Virus record (IMG/VR): IMGVR_UViG_3300034107_000579
Location: 1-40,782 of that record
Direction: 5' to 3' (one strand)
Length of the DNA: 40,782 nt
Source: a virus
How positions within the stretch are numbered: the stretch's first letter is position 1; each line of letters opens with the position of its first letter. Shown here one piece after another: positions 22,201-29,620 of this stretch. The notes under the pieces were generated by a model that did no database searches, had not been told where the DNA came from, and saw only the letters and a program-made list of their open reading frames with translations. The translations under genes were made by a program, and so were the position numbers.

Positions 22201-25200
22201 CGCCACGCTGGCAGAGGTGCGTGTATTAGCTTTTGGCGAAGAACAGGCCCCGCTCTTCACGGCAGCGCAAGAGCCATTCAATCTTACGTCCGATCCCGTA
22301 TCTCCTCCCGCTTCCTTGGATCCTGTAGATCAAGAGGCCGAGCGTGTCGCGGCTATCCGTAAATCTGGATACGATAATACCCCGTCCATGTTTGGCGATG
22401 AGCCAGCTCCGCGCCCGTTCTCCGACCTCATGGCAGAGAACATGAAGCGCAAAGGCGAGGCGGGCTACATCGACCTCGGAGTGGTGCAAGATTTTGGGCA
22501 TAGTGTTTATCAGGCGGGCATGGATTTTGCCGCATGGTCGGGACGCATGGTGCAGAAGTTCGGAGATACCGTGCGCGATGCGCTCGCGTCTCTCTGGCAC
22601 GTTGTATCCGGTGGGCAATACCTACCGCAAGCCCGCGAGCGGGGAAGTGTGGCGTTGCCTGGCGCTGGCCCCAAGCCCCGCAAGTTCACGCAATCTGTGC
22701 AAGCCGCCGAAGGCGTCATGCCGGAGGTGAAGGCGCAGCTCAACTCTTTTGAATACGATCCGGTCACTAACGCTGAGACCGTGGCCGCCGCCCGTGCTGG
22801 CATAGATGCCGCAGGGAGCATGGATGCCGCTCTCACTGGACTCATGGGCAAGACCGCAGCGCCAGCATGGCAACCCTCCGCCGTGGACTACGCGACGGGC
22901 ATGGAACTTATGTCGCAACTCCAAAACCGAGGCCGCCATGAGGACGCCGGAGCTATCGCAAATATGATGGCGACCCGCTCCACCGACCAAGGCCGCGCGA
23001 TCCAAGCCCTCTCTATGATCTCCCGCCTCGGGCCGCAGGGCATCGAGATCTTCGCCCAACGCCAGCTCACGCAGGCCGCCACCTCGGGCAAGACAGACAA
23101 AGTGCGCACGAGCATCCAGGCGAAGATCGACGAGGCCGACCAGCTCCGCACCGAAGTCACGAAGCTGCGCCACGATGCCACGACCGCCGCCATCGTCGGC
23201 AATAAAGACCTCATCAAAGGCGAACTTCCTACCGGAGCTAACCCCGTGAAGGTGAACCTCGCTATCCGCGATGCCATCATGGGCTCGCCTACACCGCTCG
23301 CGGCCGAGGCCGCTACCCATGCGATCCTCACCGCCGAAGGGCTATCGGATAAGGGGGCCGTGCGTATCAGCAAGAGCGTCGTGAAAGATTTCCTTAAGAC
23401 CACACAGGATGCTCGCGCTAAAGTCCTCCAAGACCTACAAGCCGCCGCTGAAAATGACCGACGCCTAGATAAATCTAAACTCGGCGGGCTCATGCGACTC
23501 AACCGCGAGGGCAAGCTCACCGATGCCAGCCTGCACGCAGGCATGGCGAAGATGCTCGGCATCCCACATTGGGGAGCGGAGCAAAGCGCGAAGGTGCAAC
23601 GCATCCTCGCTCAGCGCGACAAGGCTACCGATCCCCGCATCAAGCTCGTCAAGGGGGCCGAAGCCCTCGATGTCGTTTACCGTGAGTTCATGCCGCCTGG
23701 ATTACTGGCTAAGATAGATACCTACCAGACGCTCTCGATGCTGCTCAATACGAAGACCGTCACCCGCAACGTGCTGGGCAACTCCATCATGTTCGGCGGC
23801 GATCTGGTGGCCGACTCCTTAGCTGTGCCTATGGATGCTGTGATGGGCCTCGCGACCGGAAAGCGTACGCGCACGGGATTATCCCTCGGTCAACGTATCG
23901 CGGGCCTCGGAGCCGGAGTCGGAGATGTGAAGGCGGGATATGACTTTGCTCGCTCGGAAGGGCGTGGCATCCTCCCAAGCCTAGCCAAAGGAGTCGATAC
24001 CCTCGTCCGCCTCGGCCGCTTGCAATCCAGCGGCAAGTATGACTCGGCTCAGATCAGCGCCTACAGCGGCGGCACATTCACGGCCCCTGTCCTCCGTCAC
24101 CTCGAAGCCACCCTTGGCGCTGTGCTCTCCATAGCCGACCGAGGATTCTACGAGAGCGCCTTCCGATCCAGCCTCGACAACCGCATGAAAGCGGCTCGCG
24201 CCAACGGGACGCCCATGCTCGCGCCCGATGCCGACATGATCACCGCTGCCCGCATGGACGCCGCCCGCGCCGTTTACCAGGATGACAATATCACTAGCCG
24301 CACGCTGGGCGGGATGCGCCGTGTGCTCAATGTCAATCAACGCTGGGGTCTCGGATCCCTGCTTTTCAAATTCACCCAAGTCCCAGGCTCTATCGCTACC
24401 CGTGCGGTGGAGTTTTCCCCGCTGGGCTTCATCGGTACCGCCTACGAAACCCTCGCCCCGCTCCTAAGTAAGAATAAGGAGTTCGACCAAAAGGCATTTG
24501 TGGATTCCTTCACCCGCGCCCTCGTCGGCACGACCGGCCTCGTCGCCACCGGCTACTGGCTCGCGCAACTCGGCATCATCTCCGCAGGCAGCGACGCGAA
24601 GGATGATGACAAGCGCAACCTCGACAAAGCCCGAGGCTGGGGGAACTACAAACTCAACGCCACCGCGCTCAAGCGTGCGCTCATGACCGGCAACTTCTGG
24701 ACCCGCCAGCCACAACAGAAAGGCGACATGGTGGTGAGCTACGATTGGGCGCAACCCCTCTCCATCGGCGTCGCCATGGGAGCCTACGCCCGAGAGAACC
24801 AAGACGCCGTGCGCGAAGACATTCTTCGCGGCAAGAAGCAAAGCCTCCTCGCCAGCGGAATGAACTGGCTCGCCTACGGAGCCGGAGCCGCCACCGGTGC
24901 CATGAACTCCCTCGTCGAGCAACCTCTTCTCACGGGCATCAACTCCTTCATGCGCAACGCAGGCTACGATGGACTCATCGGGGCCGTGGTGAAGACCGCC
25001 GCCGATATACCTGGCAGCTTCGTCCCATCCTCCGCCCGCCAGTGGATGCAGCTCGACGACAACTCCTCCCGCGAGGCCCGCGACAGCTCGCCCTTCCGTC
25101 AATACGTCAACGAACTCAAGTCCCAACTCCCTGTCCTCAGTAAATCTCTGCCGCAGAAATACGATATCGCTGGCAAACCCGTGGAACGCTGGGCGCAAGA

Positions 25201-25633
25201 CAGCAATACGATCTTCAACGTCATGTTCAATCCTGGCATGGTCACGTACATCAAAGGCTCTCCCGTGCTCACCGAGATGGGAGAGATCTACCGCCGCACC
25301 GCCGATGGCCGAGCCGTGGCCAACCAGGTCAAGCCCGAGTTCACGCTCGAAGGCGTCAAGGTCCGCCTCACGGACGAAGAGATCAGCGCCATGCAAAAGG
25401 ATATGGGCGCACTCTCCGTCGCCACCATCGAGAAATATGTGCTCGATGATCCCCGCTACGCTAAAGCCTCATGGGACGTGAAAGCTAAAGCCTTCACCCG
25501 CGCCCTGGAGAAAGCTGCCACCGCCTCAAAGTATCGCATACTCCTCGCCCGTCCCGACCTCAAGGAACGCGCCCGCCAAGACTTCATCCAAACCCGCGAT
25601 GCCCGATCCGAACAACAAGCCCTCATGGAATAA
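19226..25633 (+). CDS. Giant 2135-aa ejection-type polyvalent protein with ParB-like domain
   Basis: Residues 1-110 hold repeated NPLLDII(N)xGT-type motifs; about 305-375 is a glycine-zipper, membrane-like segment (AGGLATGATTAAVAGAAG...). Residues 580-700 are a Pro/Ala linker with three TGSPE(L/M)I.G.G.SV units. About 705-880 resembles ParB-like domains (VDQIKLSKDV, ISGRHRLDLFRR). The C-terminal 700 residues (TQTL-like helices, NTKTVTRNVLGN, FKFTQVPGSIATRAVEF) resemble phage large polyvalent proteins. Such proteins are often injected with the DNA. It closes the rightward late operon and likely forms part of the ejection apparatus. Domain calls are by pattern only. Confidence 0.8.
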   Translation: MAHNPLLDIINAGTSTESQGIAIDQATPLPSDPPDWTPYPQNNIIDDLESMDLTRGQTPQDEIPDAPEESSGPMPRRNPLLDIINGGTPEPTLRRENPLLAFIRQQEAAAQQEAVAQQEVVAQATTPDEALPVVPSKLANALGVLDYRDPEEGARRSQAAALGEILGLPEYERVQLGAAPTNEDGTVTIRRAQAVSPEANAAAANRLANMQTMAAGEMLVEESPKEVGSLQGIANAAQNAFDSARQALMATNGLDENDASQIARIEYNKAARRVAPGYAAYQQAEGWDAAKAFAKNPFEVTANIITEGLAGSWPALAGGLATGATTAAVAGAAGTVVPGVGNVIGAGGGFTAGMVGGTAAGSFATEYGSKILEELQTAGMNPKNPESIAQFFSNESLMAEAKDAALKRGVPVAAFDALSAGIAGRVGSIFRAAAKTPVRLAVTEGAIQGGLGGAGEVAGSVAAGDPVNPKAVFGEVIGEVGPAAIEIAAGRAASASQPATVGTPSSPTAPPSSAPIAQQAPAEVPQNFTPISSPAAAQPATRPRSLGEVRAPQIALDQAAVDEAFGSPFAPPPVVSNDTFAPPESTGSPELISGNGTSVSGYSTLMPVDELRESFGTNTFAPPARATELPETSRTASAAPTVSAPTAPESTGSPELISGDGTSVLSPNASTAPVAASGAPELTGSPEMIAGEGSSVSNIPALQPVDYPVDQIKLSKDVPNFKDNADPNTGVVQGERLEGQVDRRGMAPILAWRRLNGDVEVISGRHRLDLFRRNQEGSIPTQIFNEADGFTREDALTLDAELNIRDGQGTTKDYANYFRNASISHDQATERSLLSRAKGRSGFTIGNFGADDLYAVHQSGKLSDAKAEAIAAAAPGDAELQHVGLTFAKDFSPEALTQLITVSQRAKSPTAKQGDLFGTSDENLNKAVALVKASQSKISEIDNAILSVKGAVKRPDAARKMGVDVKDPDSIRNKIEQLQTQRAKYVNFLDHPATLAEVRVLAFGEEQAPLFTAAQEPFNLTSDPVSPPASLDPVDQEAERVAAIRKSGYDNTPSMFGDEPAPRPFSDLMAENMKRKGEAGYIDLGVVQDFGHSVYQAGMDFAAWSGRMVQKFGDTVRDALASLWHVVSGGQYLPQARERGSVALPGAGPKPRKFTQSVQAAEGVMPEVKAQLNSFEYDPVTNAETVAAARAGIDAAGSMDAALTGLMGKTAAPAWQPSAVDYATGMELMSQLQNRGRHEDAGAIANMMATRSTDQGRAIQALSMISRLGPQGIEIFAQRQLTQAATSGKTDKVRTSIQAKIDEADQLRTEVTKLRHDATTAAIVGNKDLIKGELPTGANPVKVNLAIRDAIMGSPTPLAAEAATHAILTAEGLSDKGAVRISKSVVKDFLKTTQDARAKVLQDLQAAAENDRRLDKSKLGGLMRLNREGKLTDASLHAGMAKMLGIPHWGAEQSAKVQRILAQRDKATDPRIKLVKGAEALDVVYREFMPPGLLAKIDTYQTLSMLLNTKTVTRNVLGNSIMFGGDLVADSLAVPMDAVMGLATGKRTRTGLSLGQRIAGLGAGVGDVKAGYDFARSEGRGILPSLAKGVDTLVRLGRLQSSGKYDSAQISAYSGGTFTAPVLRHLEATLGAVLSIADRGFYESAFRSSLDNRMKAARANGTPMLAPDADMITAARMDAARAVYQDDNITSRTLGGMRRVLNVNQRWGLGSLLFKFTQVPGSIATRAVEFSPLGFIGTAYETLAPLLSKNKEFDQKAFVDSFTRALVGTTGLVATGYWLAQLGIISAGSDAKDDDKRNLDKARGWGNYKLNATALKRALMTGNFWTRQPQQKGDMVVSYDWAQPLSIGVAMGAYARENQDAVREDILRGKKQSLLASGMNWLAYGAGAATGAMNSLVEQPLLTGINSFMRNAGYDGLIGAVVKTAADIPGSFVPSSARQWMQLDDNSSREARDSSPFRQYVNELKSQLPVLSKSLPQKYDIAGKPVERWAQDSNTIFNVMFNPGMVTYIKGSPVLTEMGEIYRRTADGRAVANQVKPEFTLEGVKVRLTDEEISAMQKDMGALSVATIEKYVLDDPRYAKASWDVKAKAFTRALEKAATASKYRILLARPDLKERARQDFIQTRDARSEQQALME

Positions 25634-25635
25634 GA

Positions 25636-25666
25636 ATGGGGGAGGGTTTTTTAAGCCCACCCCCAT
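25636..25666. terminator. Hairpin between convergent genes
   Basis: ATGGGGGAGGG and CCCACCCCCAT pair with one A-A mismatch around a TTTTTTAAG loop. It lies directly after the stop of the giant gene and before the convergent integrase end, so it may terminate both transcripts. No long T-run follows on the plus strand. Confidence 0.5.
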
Positions 25667-25693
25667 GATAAAAGCCTACCAGCTCGCGGAGAA

Positions 25694-26887
25694 TTACAAT
25701 GGCTCCGGCTCAGTCACTAAATCGTGGTAATAAGCCCATGTGGTCTGGAAGCTAGAATGGCGAAGCATTCGGCTGGCCACCTCTAATCCATCGCGCATAG
25801 CTACCTCAGCGCCAAATTGCATCCGTAGATTATAGGAGAGTTTCTTGCCGCGACGGGGGAGGAATTTTTCAATGAACCGATTTATGTGACGCTCGCAGAG
25901 ATTTTCGGCGTGGGTCTGCATGTCTCTCGGGATAACGAAATCTTCGCTATCAGGAAATGCGAGTCGAAGTTGATCTAGCAGATCGGTCCGAACTGGCACG
26001 GCTCCGTCTTTTCCTTTGGGGTAGTAAAATGTTCCATCCCCCAAATCACGCTTAACAAAATCTAGCAACTTGCTCTTTTTACCTTGGCGTATCCACGACC
26101 AGCGTAAATCTATGGTCTCATGGTTCCGAAGTCCGCACCGCCTCATTAGGGCGAAGACGGCCCATATCTTCCGGTCTTCGATGTTTTTACTTTTGCGCAA
26201 GACTTCCGCAGCGGCCTCCATCTTTGCCAAGATCTCTGGAGCTATGCACACAAAGGACGATCTCTTCACCGCGCCCTTGCCCTCCCGCCGACGTGTAGAG
26301 AACACCACAGATCGGAATCCCTCAATGGGGGGCAACTTTAATTCTTTGTAAGCATGAAGGATGCTTGGTTGCAGTACGGACTTAATAGAAGACACGTCAG
26401 AACGAATGCCGTCCTCGCTCCGTCCCGCTGCCGCCTGTATCTCCGTCCAACGCCGAAGGGTGGACTCATCGAGCGCCTTGTCTAATTTTTCTTGGCTCGG
26501 CGTCGATGTGGCTAGAGCTGTCGAAACATATCGCTCGAATCTGCCAGCAACCGCCGCCGCACTTTTTATCGGCCCGCGCAGTTTCCAGCATTCCAGCAAC
26601 TCGCCGACCGTAGAAAACCCTGGTCGAGCAACCGCAGCATCGAGGGCGACCTGATCCTTTTCGACAATAGCGCGGAGGATCTCTTTTGCTTTCCATTCCG
26701 CTGCCCGCCTAGATGTTTTAGACCGGACCTCGGTCGAACGCTTGTAGCGTTTCCCGTCAACTTGCACTCGAAAATAATAGGATCCTTTATCTGCATCCCA
26801 ATAGACAGAAGCCTCGCCGTGCTTCCGGCTAGCTTTGCGGGGGCCACTCGGGGGACCACTTAGGGGACCACTTTGTTTCATATTCAT
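25694..26887 (-). CDS. int: Tyrosine-type integrase
   Basis: This 397-aa protein has the tyrosine recombinase layout: an N-terminal arm-binding region (residues about 25-70), a core-binding helical domain (70-180) and a catalytic domain. Visible active-site residues are the Arg in CGLRNHET (about 252), Arg355 in YNLRMQ (the usual His of HxLR is Tyr352), His377 in LRHSS and the nucleophile Tyr386 in TTWAYYHD. It integrates and excises the prophage. Its first codons encode a SGPxSGPxSGP tract because they overlap three 12-bp repeats likely to be arm-type binding sites. attP lies just upstream. The start is the first Met of the frame. Confidence 0.92.
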   Translation of the reverse strand: MNMKQSGPLSGPPSGPRKASRKHGEASVYWDADKGSYYFRVQVDGKRYKRSTEVRSKTSRRAAEWKAKEILRAIVEKDQVALDAAVARPGFSTVGELLECWKLRGPIKSAAAVAGRFERYVSTALATSTPSQEKLDKALDESTLRRWTEIQAAAGRSEDGIRSDVSSIKSVLQPSILHAYKELKLPPIEGFRSVVFSTRRREGKGAVKRSSFVCIAPEILAKMEAAAEVLRKSKNIEDRKIWAVFALMRRCGLRNHETIDLRWSWIRQGKKSKLLDFVKRDLGDGTFYYPKGKDGAVPVRTDLLDQLRLAFPDSEDFVIPRDMQTHAENLCERHINRFIEKFLPRRGKKLSYNLRMQFGAEVAMRDGLEVASRMLRHSSFQTTWAYYHDLVTEPEPL

Positions 26888-26936
26888 ATAGATTGAATGG
26901 ACCGATTAGACAGGGAAAGTCAAGGGCAGTTGATCA

Positions 26937-26952
26937 TTTTACCTAGGTAAAA
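26937..26952. promoter_or_regulatory. Perfect 16-bp palindrome between int and attP
   Basis: TTTTACCTAGGTAAAA is perfectly self-complementary. It lies 50 bases upstream of the integrase start, between that start and the attP core. It could be an operator controlling int or a binding site for an excision factor. A related TTTACCTAGGCAAA occurs within the coding region near 32197. Confidence 0.5.
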
Positions 26953-26974
26953 GCGCATGGGGGACCACTTGAAG

Positions 26975-27019
26975 TGGTGCGCCCCCCGGGGCTCGAACCC
27001 GGAACCAATTGATTAAGAG
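26975..27019 (-). other. attP: 3' part of a tRNA-Lys(CUU) gene
   Basis: On the minus strand the sequence reads an anticodon loop CTCTTAA, stem TCAAT, variable TGGTT, a T-arm CCGGG-TTCGAGC-CCCGG with perfect pairing, acceptor strand GGGGCGC, discriminator A and an encoded CCA. The 5' side of the anticodon stem (27020-27024) does not pair properly, and no D-arm or 5' acceptor strand follows. So this is a tRNA 3' half, not a gene. Integration here would restore an intact host tRNA-Lys. Identity with the host probably starts near the anticodon loop. Confidence 0.82.
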
Positions 27020-27127
27020 TCTAGCAATTTCTATTGATGTTTAACAACTTACAGGAAAGGGGGCCACTTGGGGGGCCACTTGGTCACATTTTAATGTGGC
27101 GGCGGGCCTCTTCGGTGGGCTCTGATT

Positions 27128-27370
27128 TTATTTTCGGATTTGACGCCATTCTTCGGGGTCGGGGCGTTCGGGGCGTCCGGTGGCTGTGTTGAGCTGGTGC
27201 CGGATCCATGCGGCGAGCTTGCCTGGCTTTGAGGCGCGCACCCATGCGTTTTTTTCCTCCGGATAGCATTCAAATAAAATCTTGGCGGTCATATTTTCCG
27301 CTTCGGGATCGGGATTGCGGGCGGCGTGGCGGTTGCCGGTGTTGCCGTGTGGGGTGGCGTCGTCTGTCAT
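27128..27370 (-). CDS. Small early protein, unknown
   Basis: This 80-aa polar, Pro/Arg-rich protein ends PDPEEWRQIRK. The middle contains FECYPEEKNAWVRASKPGKLAAWIRHQLN, which looks like a short ribbon-helix-helix or helical DNA-binding-like segment. It is the last gene before attP in a leftward row of short genes. Overlapping frames at 27084-27273 on the same strand are poorer candidates. Function is unknown. Confidence 0.55.
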   Translation of the reverse strand: MTDDATPHGNTGNRHAARNPDPEAENMTAKILFECYPEEKNAWVRASKPGKLAAWIRHQLNTATGRPERPDPEEWRQIRK

Positions 27371-27374
27371 TTTT

Positions 27375-27593
27375 TTAGGCGGGGCTGGTTGCTGGGTTTA
27401 AATCTTCGCGCCCATCCGCCAGGCGGCATTCTTGCGCGGGGGTAATTACGGGCTCCCCGTCCACTAGGGCGGGCAGGATGGCGGCATCGTCGGCGGCCAG
27501 TTCGGCCTCAATGGTGTGGCCTGGGGCAATGTCTAAATGATTAAGCGCCGCCTCAAGCTCTGAGGCGGCGCGGGTGAGTTGGTCGGGTGTCAT
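27375..27593 (-). CDS. Small early protein, unknown
   Basis: The start is taken at MTPDQLTRAASE (27593), giving 72 aa; the frame extends upstream to 27650 but that part overlaps the neighbouring gene. It has a helical N-terminus (LTRAASELEAALNHL), then an acidic stretch (EAELAADDAAILPALVDGE). No family is recognised. It stands in a tight leftward series with four bases before the next gene. Confidence 0.55.
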   Translation of the reverse strand: MTPDQLTRAASELEAALNHLDIAPGHTIEAELAADDAAILPALVDGEPVITPAQECRLADGREDLNPATSPA

Positions 27594-27598
27594 TGTTC

Positions 27599-27760
27599 TT
27601 AGGGTTGGATTTTTTCGTGGGGGTTGTCGATGGTGTATTTTTCGAGCCATTTGGCTAGGGTGTTGTCACTGGTGAATGTTTCGAGGGTGGTGGATCCGTC
27701 GCCCCATAGGATCTCGATTGTGATTTTTTCGCCTTCGGTTTGGATTTTTGTGAGTTTCAT
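27599..27760 (-). CDS. Small early protein, unknown (53 aa)
   Basis: ATG at 27760 opens a 53-codon frame: MKLTKIQTEGEKITIEILW, a DGSTTLETF turn and a C-terminal WLEKYTID. Alternating hydrophobic residues suggest a small beta-alpha protein. Its stop lies six bases before the next start on the same strand. It is short, but it fills the spacing of the series exactly. Confidence 0.55.
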   Translation of the reverse strand: MKLTKIQTEGEKITIEILWGDGSTTLETFTSDNTLAKWLEKYTIDNPHEKIQP

Positions 27761-27766
27761 ATTCTT

Positions 27767-28051
27767 TCAATGGTCCCAAGTCTCTCCTGTGGCGGTTTCG
27801 ATGGCGTTTGCCACTTGATCCCATAGCGCAGCGCCTTCTTCTCCGGCTGCGTCGCGGGCGTCGTAGCTGTCCCCCATGGCTTCGAGGGCGGCGCGGAGGG
27901 CCGCGAGCATCTGCGGGGCGGCTGCGATGAGACGGGCGAGGGATTCGCCTTCTGTTGCGTCTAAAAGGGGAGAGACGCGAGCGACGGGAAATTTTGTTTT
28001 GTCCTCAGTGATCCCCCAAGGGCGAGCTGTCCAGGTGTTGATTGTTTTCAT
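27767..28051 (-). CDS. Small phage protein with LIAAAPQMLAAL motif
   Basis: This 94-aa protein has a helical core LIAAAPQMLAALRAALEAM followed by an acidic helix (DAAGEEGAALWDQVANAIETAT). From memory, this motif recurs in many short early phage proteins of unknown function. The start overlaps the stop of the upstream gene by four bases. Confidence 0.7.
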   Translation of the reverse strand: MKTINTWTARPWGITEDKTKFPVARVSPLLDATEGESLARLIAAAPQMLAALRAALEAMGDSYDARDAAGEEGAALWDQVANAIETATGETWDH

Positions 28052-28242
28052 AGGGTGGCGGAGATCTCATGCGCGGCGGCGCGGTTGGTGGTGAGGTCGG
28101 CGATGTCGGTTGGGGGATTTGCGGCGTTCACAAATTCAAGAATATTTTGCGGACATGTGACCCGTCCGGCTTCGATGAGCTGGGCGAGGGTTAATCCTGT
28201 CCAGTTTTTGAACTCTAGGGTTTTCTGTGCGGTGGTGCTCAT
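28048..28242 (-). CDS. Small early protein, unknown
   Basis: This 64-aa protein has a helical segment NWTGLTLAQLIEAGRVT and a second half rich in Asn, Ala and Thr. It lies one base from the RadC-like gene and overlaps the next gene by four bases, so it is part of one operon. No family is recognised. Confidence 0.55.
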   Translation of the reverse strand: MSTTAQKTLEFKNWTGLTLAQLIEAGRVTCPQNILEFVNAANPPTDIADLTTNRAAAHEISATL

Positions 28243-28243
28243 A

Positions 28244-28696
28244 TTAAATCAGTCCTGCTTCTTTGAAGGAGAAAAATGGGGTTTCTGTGCGGCTGGATCC
28301 CACGATGATGTGATCAATGAATGAGATTTGCAGCATGGAGGCGGCTTCTTTTAGGTTTTTGGTAACTCTCACATCAGCGGCGCTCGGGCTTGCGTCCCCG
28401 CTTGGGTGGTTGTGCATGATGGCGATGGCGTAGGCATTCATGGCAATGGCGGGCCGGAATACGTCACGGGGATGACACAAACATTCTGACACCGTGCCTA
28501 TGCTTACAATGCTGTGCGCTACGGTGTGAAGTTTTGCATTGAGGATCAGAACAATCATTTGCTCTTTTTCTTCGCTGAACCACGGGGCCGAGGTGATGGA
28601 GTTTTTCCAATACTCCAATGATTTTTCTGGTCTGTCGCAAATGAGGCCTGGGCATTCGCGGACAAATTGAATTTTAACTTCGTTTGATGTTTTCAT
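28244..28696 (-). CDS. RadC-like JAB/MPN domain protein
   Basis: This 150-aa protein has the JAB metal motif MHNHPSGDASPSAAD (His95, His97, Asp108) and an upstream acidic stretch SEEKEQ (41-46) where the family's Glu lies. The C-terminal HIIVGS is also typical of RadC. The N-terminal helix-hairpin-helix part of full RadC proteins is absent, as in many mobile-element copies. Once tied to DNA repair, its real role is uncertain; in phages it is linked to early or anti-restriction functions. It neighbours the DUF932 gene, a common partner on plasmids and phages. Confidence 0.9.
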   Translation of the reverse strand: MKTSNEVKIQFVRECPGLICDRPEKSLEYWKNSITSAPWFSEEKEQMIVLILNAKLHTVAHSIVSIGTVSECLCHPRDVFRPAIAMNAYAIAIMHNHPSGDASPSAADVRVTKNLKEAASMLQISFIDHIIVGSSRTETPFFSFKEAGLI

Positions 28697-28738
28697 GGTG
28701 TGGAAATGGCGAGGGGTTCGGACCCTCGCCGGATTGGG

Positions 28739-29605
28739 TTAGGCGGCTTTGAGTTTCTTCATTTCCTCAGCCAATGCCCACAGGGCGCGGTTGATGTTGG
28801 TGTTTTGGTCGATGCCTCCGACTTCGCGGGTGCGGCGGCGGGCAACTAGGCGTCCGCTTTCGTTACGTTGGTTATATCTCAAGCCGCCTCTGATTAGATT
28901 TTCCTGCACGGCGTTGAGGGTGTTCCACATGGTCGGGGCAACGTCTTCGTTGCGGCGTAGGGTCAAGATCTGATCGGCGGTAACTGGTGCGGGCTTGTCG
29001 GCGTCGTCATATTTTGCAATGAGGGCGGCGCGGGCAAATGCTTGTTGTTCGCCTGGGGTGAGCCGGAGAGCGTTCATCTGGTGAACGCTTTCGGACACCT
29101 CGGGGAGCCTGTCAAGGATGCTGATGCAGCCTTCGATGACTTGGCCCTCGATGTCGCCTTTGTGGGGAATGCGGATGTCGTCGATGAGGTTTTGAGCTAC
29201 AACCATCCCGTTGCCGCACACGAGCCGGAAGACGCCAGCCATGAGGCGATAGGATGAGGTGCCGTCGTGGGAGTTCAACAAAATGATTTCGTTGTGTGTC
29301 CCGCCCACTTGCAGGGCTTGGTTGTCGTGGCGGAGGCGCAAAAGGTGCTTGGTGAATCCGCGTTTTTCGTCGTCGCGGCTTCCTCCCTGCATGACTGCGT
29401 AGGGGCGGAAACCCTCACGGGCGAGGCCTGCGAGAATCTCGCTTGTGGGAATGTATTTGTAAGCGGCGGAGCGGCTGCCGTGTGCGCCTTCGGCAAATAC
29501 GGATGGTGCAATCTGGCGGAGGCTGTCGGGCTCAATGGCTCCGGCGCGGCTGGTGAAGTTCACCGCGCCGTTGCTGCGTGTCCTAGAAAATCGTGTGATT
29601 GTCAT
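28739..29605 (-). CDS. DUF932 family protein
   Basis: This 288-aa protein has family features I recognise: YKYIPTSEIL, a region with RGFTKHLLRLRH, an EIILLNSHDGTSSYRL segment and FRLVCGNGMV, with a helical C-terminus. DUF932 proteins are common on phages and plasmids, often beside RadC-like genes; their role is unknown. The start has no Shine-Dalgarno sequence. Forty-two bases separate it from the RadC-like gene. Confidence 0.88.
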   Translation of the reverse strand: MTITRFSRTRSNGAVNFTSRAGAIEPDSLRQIAPSVFAEGAHGSRSAAYKYIPTSEILAGLAREGFRPYAVMQGGSRDDEKRGFTKHLLRLRHDNQALQVGGTHNEIILLNSHDGTSSYRLMAGVFRLVCGNGMVVAQNLIDDIRIPHKGDIEGQVIEGCISILDRLPEVSESVHQMNALRLTPGEQQAFARAALIAKYDDADKPAPVTADQILTLRRNEDVAPTMWNTLNAVQENLIRGGLRYNQRNESGRLVARRRTREVGGIDQNTNINRALWALAEEMKKLKAA

Positions 29606-29620
29606 AATATGGGGCCTTTC

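Larger units (their letters stand above)
26839..27081 (+). repeat. Phased GGGG(A/G)CCACTT repeats flanking attP (candidate integrase arm sites)
   Basis: Six same-orientation copies of GGGG(A/G)CCACT(T/C) start at 26839, 26851, 26863, 26960, 27059 and 27071. Copies 1-3 and 5-6 are spaced exactly 12 bp. Copy 1 ends TC instead of TT. They flank the tRNA-like core at 26975-27019 on both sides, the arrangement expected of arm-type sites for a tyrosine integrase. Confidence 0.7.

Noticed and set aside
26975-27050. Complete tRNA-Lys gene
   Set aside because: Only the 3' half folds; the 5' anticodon strand mismatches and no D-arm or 5' acceptor strand exists, so it is an attachment site.
27084-27273. 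Alternative 60-61-aa frames overlapping the 27128-27370 gene
   Set aside because: They share the same DNA on the same strand, are Pro/Arg-rich and fit the spacing of the gene series less well.
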